In this document: one piece after another, positions 43,066-51,897 of the stretch
How the letters are laid out: each line of letters starts with the position of its first letter
Numbering within the stretch: the stretch's first letter is position 1
Assembly (NCBI GenBank): GCA_964631235.1
Contig: CAZVZX010000009.1
Span: forward strand, 62,001-126,000
Direction of reading: 5' to 3'
DNA: 64,000 nucleotides
Source of the DNA: JARKPK01 sp964631235
Lineage (GTDB): Bacteria; Planctomycetota; Planctomycetia; Pirellulales; Thermoguttaceae
The notes under the pieces: generated by a model
Database searches by the model: none
Told to the model about the DNA's origin: nothing
Seen by the model: only the letters and a program-made list of their open reading frames with translations
Position numbers and translations under genes: made by a program

Positions 43066-44052
43066 ATGGAGTTGTCTAAGATACTCGCAGCCAAACGCCC
43101 GCTGTGGCAAGAACTGGATCGGCTCTGCTCGATGCTGGCGAATCCGATCCGTCGCCGATCGATGTCGGCGGAAACGATCATTCGTTTTTCGTCGCTATAT
43201 CGAGCAGCGTGTGCCGATTTGGCATTGGCCGACGCCTATCATTTCCCCCCGGAAACGGTGCGCTATTTGCATCAGTTGGTCGGCCGTGCCCATAACCAGT
43301 TGTATCGTGCGAAGTCGTTCGATATTCGAGCGTGGTTCATTGAACTTTTCGTCGAGCTCCCCCGTCGCTTGGCTGCCGACCGCTTTTTGTGGCTGGCCTT
43401 CGCCTTGTTTTTCGGCGTGTTTTTTCTGTCGGCCTTCGGCGGGTTGGTCAGCCCCGACTTCGCCCGCGAGGTCGTCGGCGTCGAGCAGCTCGATGCTATC
43501 GAAAGCAGCTTTTCCGAGCCGCCGCGAGGCCGCGACTTCACAATGGATGTCGCGATGACCGGCTTCTACGTCTTCAACAACGCCACGATCGGCCTGCGCT
43601 GTTTTGTGCTTGGGTTGTTTTGGGGCGTGGGCGGGCTGTACGAAACGATGTTCAATGCCGTCGTTCTCGGGGCCGTGTTCGGACACTTGGCGGCCGGGGA
43701 GAACGCAAAGAACTTCTTCGAGTTTGTCGCGGGCCACAGCGCGTTCGAACTGACGGCGGTGGTGCTCAGCGCCGCAGCGGGAATGCGGCTCGGTTTTTCG
43801 CTCGTGTTCACAAAGGGATACTCTCGCACCGATTCGCTCCGGCTCGCCGGGCAACAGGCGATGCCCATGGTGGGATTGGCCGTGCTTCTGTTCCTTGGCG
43901 CGGCATTGATCGAAGGCTTTGTTTCTCCCGCTGATCTGCCGCCGGTGTTGAAGATGGTCGTCGGCGCGTCAACGGCCGCCCTGTTGGCTACCTATCTGCT
44001 CCTGCCCCTTTTGTTCGGCGCCGACAGCGCCGAGCGGACGAAAACGCCCTGA
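43066..44052 (+). CDS. SpoIIM-family membrane protein
   Basis: This 328-residue protein starts at the ATG at 43066 (MELSKILAAKRPLWQELDRL). The frame is open ten codons upstream from a TTG. The cytoplasmic N-part has three helices. Membrane segments follow from about residue 110 (FLWLAFALFFGVFFLSAF), with FYVFNNATIGLRCFVLGLFW near 170, the core SpoIIM motif, and GLYETMFNAVVLGAVFG. Several further helices complete a six-helix bundle. SpoIIM acts in engulfment in spore formers; in planctomycetes its role is unknown, perhaps envelope remodelling with RDD. Confidence 0.87.
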   Translation: MELSKILAAKRPLWQELDRLCSMLANPIRRRSMSAETIIRFSSLYRAACADLALADAYHFPPETVRYLHQLVGRAHNQLYRAKSFDIRAWFIELFVELPRRLAADRFLWLAFALFFGVFFLSAFGGLVSPDFAREVVGVEQLDAIESSFSEPPRGRDFTMDVAMTGFYVFNNATIGLRCFVLGLFWGVGGLYETMFNAVVLGAVFGHLAAGENAKNFFEFVAGHSAFELTAVVLSAAAGMRLGFSLVFTKGYSRTDSLRLAGQQAMPMVGLAVLLFLGAALIEGFVSPADLPPVLKMVVGASTAALLATYLLLPLLFGADSAERTKTP

Positions 44053-44146
44053 CCTTTGGCGAATGTCGGCCGAGCGACTTCCGCCGCAAGTGATACCCGC
44101 CGTGTTCCGCATTCCCAACCAAACCGCTAGAACGAAAGGCCGAACG

Positions 44147-46192
44147 ATGACCCATGCCGAAAACTTCGTAAGAAAGACCGCGAAAAACGGAGAGCGGCTT
44201 GAACGACGACTTGATGCAATCGGCCGCTTCGCTGCGCAGTCGGCCGCTTCCGCGATTGTGCGGAACCATCTGCTTGCATCGCCCCCGCCGAGGCGAAAAT
44301 CCGACGCACGGTGGCAGTGGCTTGGCGTTGCTGTCGCCTTCGTTTGGCTGGGGTGGTTGACCGCCTGGACGGCGAGCTGCTCGGCGGCGGAAAAAGCGGA
44401 ATCCGTCGAGATCGTTCGCGGCGGCAAAAGCTCGTGGAAGATCGCCGTTGCGGAAAATGCCGATCCGCCCACCGCCTATGCCGCCGACGAGCTGCAATCG
44501 CACATTCGGCAGATGACCGGCTGCGAGCTGCCTGTGGTTCGCGGGCCGCTGGGCAATCTTTCCGGCGCAATCATCATCGGCCCGGCGGAACGTTTGCGCG
44601 AAGCCGGCTACGACCTGCCGCCGGTCGAAAACGCCGAAGGCTATCGCATTCGCGTGCAACCCGAGCGCGTGTTGGTGGCCGGCGGCGGGCCGCGGGGAAC
44701 GCTTTACGGCGTTTACGGGCTGCTGGAAGACCACTGGGGCTGCCGCTGGTTCGCCCCGGGCGTGCATCGCATTCCCAAGACGGAGACTCTTGCACTGCCG
44801 CCGCTCGATGTTTTGACAACCCCGGTGCTCGAATACCGCGAGCCGTACACGGCCGACTGCTTCGACGGCGATTGGTGCGCGCGAAACCGCGTCAACTCCA
44901 GCGCTGGTCGATTGGAGGCGAAGCATGGCGGCAAAGTGCGGTTCGGCGGCGGGTTCTTCGTCCACACGTTCGATCGGCTCGTGCCACCCGAAAAGTACTT
45001 CGACGCCCATCCCGAGTATTTCTCGCTGGTCAAGAACAAGAAGGGCGAAATGGTGCGGCTGAAGGACCGCAGCCAATTGTGCTGCACCAACGAAGAGGTG
45101 ATTCGGCTTTGCATCGAGGGCATCCGTGCGGCCATCGCGGCCGACCCGTCGGCCACGGTGTTCTCCGTTTCGCAGAACGACTGGTACAACAACTGTCAGT
45201 GCGAAAACTGCCAGCGCTTGGCCGAGGCCGAGGGTTCGCAGATCGCGCCGGTGTTGGCGCTGGTCAACCGCGTGGCCGAGGCGATCGAAAAGGACCATCC
45301 CGATAAACTGATCGAAACGCTGGCCTATCAGTGGACCCGCAAGGCGCCGAAGCAGATGCGGCCGCGGCCGAACGTGATCGTGCGGCTCTGTTCGATCGAA
45401 TGCTGTTTTTCGCACCCGTTGGCCACGTGCGACAGCCCGGTGAATGCGGCCTTCCGCGCAGACGCGGCCGATTGGGCCAAGGTATGCAATCGCCTATGGG
45501 TTTGGAACTATGCCACCGATTTCGCTCATTACCTGCTGCCCTTCCCCAACCAGCGTGTCCGCGACGACAACGTGCGGTTCTACGTGGCGAACAATGTTAA
45601 AGGCATCTTCGAGCAAGATACCTACAACACCACCGGCGGCGAGCTTTCGGAGTTGGGCGGCTACATGACGGCCAAGTTCCTGTGGAACCCCAATTACGAT
45701 GAGAACACGGCGATCAACGAGTTTTTGGAAGGGTTTTACGGGCCGGCGGCCGCGCCGATCCGCCGCTATATCGACTTGATGCATGACTACGTCGAGAAAG
45801 AGAACATCCATGTGAACATCTGGGCCCCTCCGACCAGCCCGCACTTGGCCGACAAGCTGCTGATCGAAGCCAATGGCCTGTGGCAAACGGCGGAAGAGGC
45901 CGCAGCAGCGCAGCCCGAGGCGCTGGCCCGAGTAAAGCGTTCGCGGTTGAGCGTGGATTACGCCATCATCGCGCGAACGATGCACTCGGCGACGAAGAAT
46001 CCGCCGGAAAAGACCGAGTTGACCCCGCTGGCCCTGGAGCGGCGCGACGCCTACTTCGAAAACCTTCGCGCCGGCGGCATCACTCGGCTGCACGAGCATA
46101 AGCCGCTCGACTTCGAGTTGCACCGGCGGAATGTCATCGGATTGCTCGACCGCGTCCGCAGTGCCGACGCTCCGACTGCGAACGATAAGTAG
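44147..46192 (+). CDS. Exported DUF4838 family protein
   Basis: This protein is 681 residues when started at the ATG at 44147 (preceded by AAAGG). The first 38 codons translate the LR repeat on this strand. A GTG at 44258 is an alternative that starts just before the signal segment (WQWLGVAVAFVWLGWLTAW, then SCSA). The mature part begins SVEIVRGGKSSWKIAVAENA, has the YRIRVQPERVLVAGGGPRG block, ECCFSHPLATC and a conserved WNYATDFAHYLLPFPN. A DUF4838 architecture with a glycoside-hydrolase-like helical end is suggested. DUF4838 proteins occur in polysaccharide-degrading bacteria. The enzymatic activity is unproven. Confidence 0.82.
   Translation: MTHAENFVRKTAKNGERLERRLDAIGRFAAQSAASAIVRNHLLASPPPRRKSDARWQWLGVAVAFVWLGWLTAWTASCSAAEKAESVEIVRGGKSSWKIAVAENADPPTAYAADELQSHIRQMTGCELPVVRGPLGNLSGAIIIGPAERLREAGYDLPPVENAEGYRIRVQPERVLVAGGGPRGTLYGVYGLLEDHWGCRWFAPGVHRIPKTETLALPPLDVLTTPVLEYREPYTADCFDGDWCARNRVNSSAGRLEAKHGGKVRFGGGFFVHTFDRLVPPEKYFDAHPEYFSLVKNKKGEMVRLKDRSQLCCTNEEVIRLCIEGIRAAIAADPSATVFSVSQNDWYNNCQCENCQRLAEAEGSQIAPVLALVNRVAEAIEKDHPDKLIETLAYQWTRKAPKQMRPRPNVIVRLCSIECCFSHPLATCDSPVNAAFRADAADWAKVCNRLWVWNYATDFAHYLLPFPNQRVRDDNVRFYVANNVKGIFEQDTYNTTGGELSELGGYMTAKFLWNPNYDENTAINEFLEGFYGPAAAPIRRYIDLMHDYVEKENIHVNIWAPPTSPHLADKLLIEANGLWQTAEEAAAAQPEALARVKRSRLSVDYAIIARTMHSATKNPPEKTELTPLALERRDAYFENLRAGGITRLHEHKPLDFELHRRNVIGLLDRVRSADAPTANDK
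44174..44268 (-). repeat. LR leader repeat, copy 7, inside the 5' region of the DUF4838 gene
   Basis: On the minus strand: CACAATCGCGGAAGCGGCCG, GCAGCGAAGCGGCCGATTGC, then GCCGCTCTCCGTTTTTCGCG followed by GTCTTTC. It is inverted relative to the DUF4838 gene and lies within its open frame. It is the only LR copy that is not in gene direction upstream of a start. Confidence 0.8.
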
Positions 46193-46216
46193 CGGGCCGG
46201 TGGCGGGCTTTTCTGC

Positions 46217-46318
46217 GTTAGCAGCCCGTTGAAAAACACGATTTCAGTGAACTGAGCTCGCGAATTTCGCGGAGAATCCTCGCGGCCGCGAATCAAGAAA
46301 ACGATTTCAACGGGCCGT
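46217..46318 (+). repeat. PE palindromic element, complete copy
   Basis: Left arm GTTAGCAGCCCGTTGAAAAA (46217-46236) and right arm AAAACGATTTCAACGGGC (46298-46315) form a terminal inverted repeat. The internal part (GATTTCAGTGAACTGAGCTC) matches that of 63201-63308. It lies between the stops of two convergent genes. It is about 100 bp long, like a MITE. Confidence 0.8.
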
Positions 46319-46333
46319 CAAAGGGGTTGTCGC

Positions 46334-47644
46334 TCAGGCGGTTCGCCAGGGATCGCGTTCCGGACGGCTGCGCAGGCCGTTGGCCTCGGCATCGCCGATA
46401 AAGGTTTCGGTTTGCGGATCGATCCGCAAGGTGCGGCGCAGCAGCCAGGCCAGTGCCGCCGCCTGGCACGCGATATGCGAGCGGCGCCTCACGGTCGAGT
46501 TGCAGACCGGGGCACGGCGCGTCTTGACGCAGTCGAAGAAGTCTCGGGCATGAGCCGAGACGTCGAGTCCGCGCACTCGTTTCGCAGTCGGCGGAATGGA
46601 TTCGGCCAGCGCTGCCGGCTGGGCGACGATCTCACCGCTGTCTCCGGTCTCGACCGATCCGGCATCGCCGACAAAACGCACCGGGCAAGTGCCCAACCGT
46701 GTAATGTAATGCGGTTCGCGGTTGCCGAACGGCTCCTTGAGAAAGTCCATCACGATCTGCACGCCGTTGGCATACCGGCAGACGATCTTGTCGTCGTGCG
46801 GCTCGTATTCGATCGGCAGGGTATCGTCGGCCTTGTTGGCCCACTGGCACAAGTCGAGCGTGTGCGCGCCCCAGTCGAGCAGTCGGGCGCCGGAGTCGAA
46901 GTCCCAGTACCCGCGCCAGCCGCCGGCTACATACTTCGCATTGTACGGCCGCCACGGGGCCGGCCCCAACCACAGGTTCCAATCGACCACGTCGGGATCG
47001 GGCGTCGGTTCGGCGGGAAGCCATTCGGTCATCACGCTGGGGGTGTACACGCTGGCATACAGCGTGTGCAGCTTGCCCAGTTTTCCCTCGCGGGCCCATT
47101 CGACCGCCAAGCGATAGTTCGGCACGCTCCGCCGCTGCGTGCCCGCCTGGAAGACGCGGCCGGTGCGGCGGATGGCGTTGTCGAGCCGTTGGCACAGCTC
47201 GATCGTCAGCCCACATGGCTTTTCGCTGTAAATATCCTTTCCGGCCTCGGCCGCCATGATCGAGGCCGGCGCGTGCCAGCGGTCGCCGGTGGCGATCAGC
47301 ACGGCGTCGATATCCTTGCGGTCGAGCAAGGCGCGGAAGTCGCGGTAAAGCTGACATTTGTCGTTGCCGTAGTGCTCATCGACCAGTCGCTTGCCGGCGT
47401 CGCGGCGAGAACGCTGCACGTCGGCGATTGCCGCGCAGCGCACGTCGGGAAGCTGAAGAATCGATTTCAGGTCGTACGTGCAACGCGGTCCGATGCCGAT
47501 CACCCCGAGGACAATCGTGTCGCTCGGCCGAGCCGACGTTTCGCCAGACCAAACCCGAGTGCCGATCAACGTCGGCACTGCCCAGGCAACACTTGCCGCC
47601 GTTGTAAAACCGAGAAATCCGCGTCGCGAGTGCTTGTTCGCCAT
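46334..47644 (-). CDS. Tat-exported Gfo/Idh/MocA family oxidoreductase
   Basis: This 436-residue protein has a Tat signal (HSRRGFLGFTTAASVAW) and an NAD(P)-binding Rossmann domain with GIGPRC at about 51. It has the family signature EKPCGLTIELCQRL (catalytic-region Lys in EKP) and a C-terminal beta-sheet domain rich in planctomycete-type features (PDPDVVDWNLWLGPAPWRPY, GGWRGYWDFDSG). It is preceded by AGGAGA. Such proteins are thought to oxidise sugars in the periplasm, but the cofactor may be bound tightly. The substrate is not known. Confidence 0.9.
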   Translation of the reverse strand: MANKHSRRGFLGFTTAASVAWAVPTLIGTRVWSGETSARPSDTIVLGVIGIGPRCTYDLKSILQLPDVRCAAIADVQRSRRDAGKRLVDEHYGNDKCQLYRDFRALLDRKDIDAVLIATGDRWHAPASIMAAEAGKDIYSEKPCGLTIELCQRLDNAIRRTGRVFQAGTQRRSVPNYRLAVEWAREGKLGKLHTLYASVYTPSVMTEWLPAEPTPDPDVVDWNLWLGPAPWRPYNAKYVAGGWRGYWDFDSGARLLDWGAHTLDLCQWANKADDTLPIEYEPHDDKIVCRYANGVQIVMDFLKEPFGNREPHYITRLGTCPVRFVGDAGSVETGDSGEIVAQPAALAESIPPTAKRVRGLDVSAHARDFFDCVKTRRAPVCNSTVRRRSHIACQAAALAWLLRRTLRIDPQTETFIGDAEANGLRSRPERDPWRTA

Positions 47645-48006
47645 TATTGAATCTCCTGATAAGAGTCTCGAGGGGAAACAAGAGCAACGACAAACGATCG
47701 GCCCATACGGCAGCATCTGATCGGCCGCTCCGCCGCACCGAAGGCCGCGATTTTTGTCGATTGAGCAACTGGGTGTTGGTGGAAAGGCGATGCGGGCGTA
47801 AAATCACTCCCATCGTCGTTGCGGGCAACACGCTTCTTCGATGGGGAACGTTGGGGATTTCTACTGATTCTAACCGAAGCGCAGCCGGGCTGCCAGCAAA
47901 ACGGCGGTGCGGCGCCTTGTCCAAGAGAACCGCTCACACGGGGCGCCGGAATTACTTGCCGGAAGAAAGAGCCCGGAGTTCATAGCACATAAGGAGACGG
48001 ACGCTC
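47645..48006. other. Intergenic region between divergent genes
   Basis: About 360 bp carrying the promoters of the divergent Gfo/Idh and nnrD genes. No repeat or gene recognised. Confidence 0.4.
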
Positions 48007-48906
48007 ATGGTTCAATGGTTGCCGGATGACGACTTGCCGTCGCTGCCGCCGCGTCCGGCCGATGCTCACAAGGGGACGTTCGGCACCACCTTGGTGGTCG
48101 GCGGTTCGGTAGGGATGGCCGGCGCACCGGCGTTGGCGGCCAAAGGCGCACTGCGGAGCGGGGCCGGATTGGTGCGCGCGGCAGTGCCTGCGCCGGTGGC
48201 GCCGACGGTGGCGGCGTTCGATCCCTGTTACACCGTCATCCCGCTTAGCGGTGATGCCGCCGGGCGGCTCAGCCAAGCGAGTTACGAACCGCTTCAGGTG
48301 GCCGCGCAGGCGGCCTCGGCCTTGGCGATTGGGCCGGGCTTGGGGCGCTCGTGGGAATTGGAGTGGCTGGTCGGTCGGCTGTTTGCCGAGCAACCGAAGC
48401 CGATGGTTGTCGATGCCGACGCGCTGAACGCGCTGGCCGCCGAACCGCACAACCTTCGAACGGTGCGGGCCGCGCGGGTGCTCACCCCGCATCCCGGCGA
48501 GTTCGCCCGATTGATCGGCCGAAAACTGGAGGGCGACGCGCGCATCGCGGCAGCCGAGAATCTTGCCGCTCAGCTTGGCGCAGTCGTCGTGCTCAAGGGC
48601 CGCCACACGCTGGTAACCGACGGCCATCGGTCTTGGCGCAATACGACCGGCAATTCGGGCATGGCCACGGGAGGGTCGGGCGATGTTTTGACGGGCGTCA
48701 TCGCCGCTTTGCTCGGGCAGGGAATGACACCCTTCGATGCGGCACGGTTGGGCGTCTATGCCCACGGGCTGGCCGGCGATTTTGCGGCCGAGGCGATCGG
48801 CCCGATCGGCATGACCGCGGCCGACATCGTCGATTGGTTGCCCCGGGCTTGGGTGCAGCTTTTCGCTGATACGAAAGCCTCTGCTCCGATAACCGATCGC
48901 CCGTAG
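48007..48906 (+). CDS. nnrD: ADP-dependent NAD(P)H-hydrate dehydratase
   Basis: This 299-residue NnrD dehydrates the S-epimer of NADHX or NADPHX at the expense of ADP (a metabolite-repair enzyme). It shows the ribokinase-like fold, with KGTFGTTLVVGGSVGMAGAP at the N-terminus and AIGPGLGRSWELEWLVG. The VLTPHPGEFARL block and the catalytic signature NSGMATGGSGDVLTGVIAA follow. The usual fused NnrE epimerase domain is absent: the protein begins with the dehydratase part, so the epimerase must be elsewhere. It is a stand-alone gene. Confidence 0.93.
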   Translation: MVQWLPDDDLPSLPPRPADAHKGTFGTTLVVGGSVGMAGAPALAAKGALRSGAGLVRAAVPAPVAPTVAAFDPCYTVIPLSGDAAGRLSQASYEPLQVAAQAASALAIGPGLGRSWELEWLVGRLFAEQPKPMVVDADALNALAAEPHNLRTVRAARVLTPHPGEFARLIGRKLEGDARIAAAENLAAQLGAVVVLKGRHTLVTDGHRSWRNTTGNSGMATGGSGDVLTGVIAALLGQGMTPFDAARLGVYAHGLAGDFAAEAIGPIGMTAADIVDWLPRAWVQLFADTKASAPITDRP

Positions 48907-49157
48907 GACTCCCTTGAAAAACACGCGGGAGTAGTTGGGCTTCACCGCTTCCGTGGCTCGCTGAGACGAAGAAATCCGTTACCTGGCCTTCTGCGATGGC
49001 AATGGCCTATTGCTGGCAGAATCCGAAAAGTCTTCCTATATTCCCACCGCCCGATCGCCCGCCGCAATGCCGATTGCGCCAGCGCTGTAAACGCATTCTT
49101 AGCATATAGATATGAAAAAAGGCCCGATGACCGGCGCGGTCAGCGAGCCTCGACAAG

Positions 49158-49230
49158 AGCGGGTGATGGGACTCGAACCCACGACAACCACGTTGGCAAC
49201 GTGGCGCTCTACCAACTGAGCTACACCCGC
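49158..49230 (-). tRNA. tRNA-Gly (anticodon GCC)
   Basis: On the minus strand, acceptor arms GCGGGTG/CACCCGC are complete. The D arm is GCTCAGTTGGTAGAGC, the anticodon stem CCACG/CGTGG encloses TTGCCAA (anticodon GCC) and the T arm is GTGGG TTCGAGT CCCAT. Discriminator U, no encoded CCA. Confidence 0.95.
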
Positions 49231-49474
49231 GATCGGATTGTTGCGCCGGCCGAACTCGGGCCAAAGGCCACCGCCGACCGATTGCACACAACTCCTTTGA
49301 TGAATCTCGAAATTATAGGTCGTGCGATTCGTCTTTCAAGGGGAATCACCGCATCAAAGGGGCTTTCCGAAGACGACCGTTATTTTATCAGGGCTGCGCA
49401 GGCCTCCAATCCCCCCCCATTGGATCACTCTAGTGCCGATCATCGGCAAGCCTCTCACTTCGGTTCGGCAACGG

Positions 49475-49501
49475 GCGGCCCGTTGAAAAACACGATTCTC
49501 A
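49475..49501 (+). repeat. PE element, left-end fragment
   Basis: CGGCCCGTTGAAAAACACGA matches the left arm of the complete PE at 46217 and then switches, without a right arm, into repeat R3. Confidence 0.7.
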
Positions 49502-49660
49502 TCAGTCGTCTGAAGCGATGGAGGGCCACGCTCCGTCGTGGCCGGGAATCGGCGAAACGGTCGCGATGGAGACCCAGCGGGCGGTCGCGACAGAGCGAGT
49601 CCCTCCAACGACGACTTGCCTCCAACGACGACTCGACAAGACCAGCGGGCAAAACGACTG
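49500..49660 (+). repeat. Interspersed repeat R3, copy 3
   Basis: Reads ATCAGTCGTCTGAAGCG, ACGCTCCGTCGTGGCCGGGA, ATCGGCGAAACGG and GTCCCTCCAACGACG, ending CAGCGGGCAAAACGAC, matching 488-635 and 32499-32650. An extra CAACGACGACT unit is duplicated near its right end. Confidence 0.85.
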
Positions 49661-50185
49661 GTGCCATCAAACGAACGTGCGGAACGACTGGCGTCATCAA
49701 ACCGTTTACATCGCTTGCGTCAATCGTCCCGCTGAACGATTTTCCCTGCTACTCCATTCGGCTGAGATATGAATTGTTTCCTCGCGTCGATAACGATGGC
49801 TTACAGGGAACCAGAGGCTGCCCTGACGGACATCGGGGGCCGAATCGTTCCGCTGTTGCGAAGATAGTTCTGTCCCGCGAGTAATCCGTGGCTCCCAGGG
49901 GTGTAAGCCTGTAAGCTGAAAACGGTTGTTTCTATTGTTTCCGTTGTTTGGCAATGGTATTTTTGATGTCGTGGTTCGATGGTCGCGCGGCCGATTCGGG
50001 CGAACTTTTTGTGGCGGGCTTTTGGCAGCGAGGGGTGGTTGATCGAGCCGAATCAAAATGCCGGCCCCTAATACGATCGATCGGCCCGGCACGGCGATAC
50101 TCGGACCGCCCACCAGGCGAAACGATTTGCGGGCGAAAAACGCTCCGGCATCGCTCGATCGCGTGCCCGGCTCCTGAATGGTTCC

Positions 50186-50280
50186 TCACAATCGCGGAAG
50201 CGGCCGACGATGCGGCGAAGCGGCTTTCGTGCGGGCCGTTACCGTCTGAACCGATTTTCATTTGTCGCGGCCTCATTTAA
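50186..50280 (+). repeat. LR leader repeat, copy 8, upstream of a Gfo/Idh gene
   Basis: Reads CACAATCGCGGAAGCGGCCG, then GCGGCGAAGCGGCTTTCG and GAACCGATTTTCATTTGTCG. The AAGCGGC doublet and GAACCG are present but the closing arm is degraded. It ends 30 bp before the start at 50310. Confidence 0.8.
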
Positions 50281-50309
50281 GATCAACCGAGATAGATGGG
50301 TTCACAGCG

Positions 50310-51710
50310 ATGCAGCACTCGTTGAAGTTGAAACGCGGTTTCTCGTGCGACGATGTATTGCCGGGGCAAATGGCGGAGCGTTCCCGAGAAGCGCGTGGCT
50401 TGCGTCGGCGAACGTTTCTTGGGGCGGCGGCAGCGGTCGCGGCGCCGTGGTTCATTCCGGGCCGCGCCTTGGGGGCAGAGGGCACTCCGCCGAGCGAGCG
50501 AATTCGCGTTGGACTGATCGGCTACGGCCGGCAGACTCATGTGTACAACTTCAAGCTCTTCGCCCGCGAGAAAGACGCCGAGGTGGTTGCCGTCTGCGAG
50601 GTCGATCGCTGGCGGTTGGAGCAAGGCAAGCAAGCGATCGAGGCGTTTTATGCGGCCCAGTCGGACAAGGCCGCCTTTCGCGGCTGCTCGATCTACCGCG
50701 ACTACCGCGATCTGTTGGGCCGCACCGATATCGACGCGGTGATGATCTCGACGCCCGACCATTGGCATGTGCCGATGACGCTCGACGCCTTTGCCGCCGG
50801 CAAAGACGTGGCCTGCGAGAAGCCGGTCAACCGTTGCATCGCCCAGGGCCGGGCGGTGATGGCGGCCGCCAAGAAGTTTGGGCGGGTGTACCGCGTCGAT
50901 AGCGAGTTCCGATCGCTGGAGAACTTTCATCGGGTTGCCGAACTGGTGCGCGGCGGGGCGATCGGCAAGCTGAAGCGGATTGTTACCGGCGTGCCGGCCT
51001 CCGACGACGTCGAATGCCCGCCGACGCCCGAAATGCCCGTGCCTGAAGAACTCGATTACGATCTGTGGCTCGGCCCGGCCCCGAAGGCGCCGTACACCGA
51101 GAACCGCGTCCATACGCCGAAGAAGTTCGATCGGCCCGGCTGGATGCGGATTCTCGATTACACCGACGGGATCATCACCAACTGGGGCGCGCACCTGAAC
51201 GACATCGCCCTTTGGGCGGCCGACAAGGAACGGACCGGCCCGGTGGAAATCCGCGGCCGCGGCGTTTGGCCGACTCCGGGCAAGCTGTGGAACGTGCTGC
51301 GGACCTTTGAGGTACACTACCGCTTTGCCGACGGGCTAGAAATGATCTACAAGACCGACCGGCCCTATGCCCGCTTCGAGGGCGAAAAGGGCTGGATTCA
51401 GGCCGACTTCCCCAAGAAGCTCGAAGCCTCGTCGGCCGACGTGCTGCAAGCGGCGCTGCCCGCCGATGCACCGCGGTTTCCACTGAAAAGCGAAAAGCGA
51501 GATTTTCTCGACGCCGTCCGCTCTCGCGGCAATACGCTGGAAGATGCGGAAGTAGGCCATCGGGTTACCAGTTTGTGCCACCTGGGGCACATTTCGATCC
51601 ACTTGGGCCGCGAGCTGCGGTGGGATCCAACGGCCGAGCGTTTCGTCGATTGTCCCGAGGCCGATCGGTATATCGATAAGCCGATTTCGGCCTTGCCGCA
51701 ACACGGCTGA
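50310..51710 (+). CDS. Tat-exported Gfo/Idh/MocA family oxidoreductase
   Basis: This 466-residue protein has a Tat signal near residue 32 (LRRRTFLGAAAAVAAPWFI). The start at 50310 is the more complete option; an ATG at 50370 would begin just before the twin-Arg (MAERSREARGLRRRTF) and give 446 residues. A Rossmann motif (GLIGYGRQTH) and the EKPVNRCIAQ signature (Lys of the catalytic triad region) follow. The C-terminal domain carries SFEVHYRFADGLEMIY and GWIQADF. It is similar to the 46334 gene but not a close copy. An LR repeat lies 30 bp upstream. Confidence 0.88.
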   Translation: MQHSLKLKRGFSCDDVLPGQMAERSREARGLRRRTFLGAAAAVAAPWFIPGRALGAEGTPPSERIRVGLIGYGRQTHVYNFKLFAREKDAEVVAVCEVDRWRLEQGKQAIEAFYAAQSDKAAFRGCSIYRDYRDLLGRTDIDAVMISTPDHWHVPMTLDAFAAGKDVACEKPVNRCIAQGRAVMAAAKKFGRVYRVDSEFRSLENFHRVAELVRGGAIGKLKRIVTGVPASDDVECPPTPEMPVPEELDYDLWLGPAPKAPYTENRVHTPKKFDRPGWMRILDYTDGIITNWGAHLNDIALWAADKERTGPVEIRGRGVWPTPGKLWNVLRTFEVHYRFADGLEMIYKTDRPYARFEGEKGWIQADFPKKLEASSADVLQAALPADAPRFPLKSEKRDFLDAVRSRGNTLEDAEVGHRVTSLCHLGHISIHLGRELRWDPTAERFVDCPEADRYIDKPISALPQHG

Positions 51711-51897
51711 TGCTCGTCGAAACAACCCGACGCGCCCGACCGGACAACAACGGCGAAGACGCAACCGAAGCGAGCCGAAAAACGACTTCGGCTTGAACCC
51801 GGGCAAGACGAGTCTTTTGCTGCGGCCGGCAGACGAACCGACCGCGGATACGGTGCAATAGTTGCTTTGCGTGCAGGGAAATGGCGGGGAGCAAACC

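Larger units (their letters stand above)
49231..50185. other. Long gene-free region with repeat fragments
   Basis: About 950 bp with no credible gene. It holds a PE left-end fragment (49475-49501) directly joined to R3 copy 3 (49500-49660). The rest has only short frames. Confidence 0.45.

Noticed and set aside
43988..45415. A 475-codon minus-strand frame
   Set aside because: Antisense to the DUF4838 gene; includes translated LR repeat.
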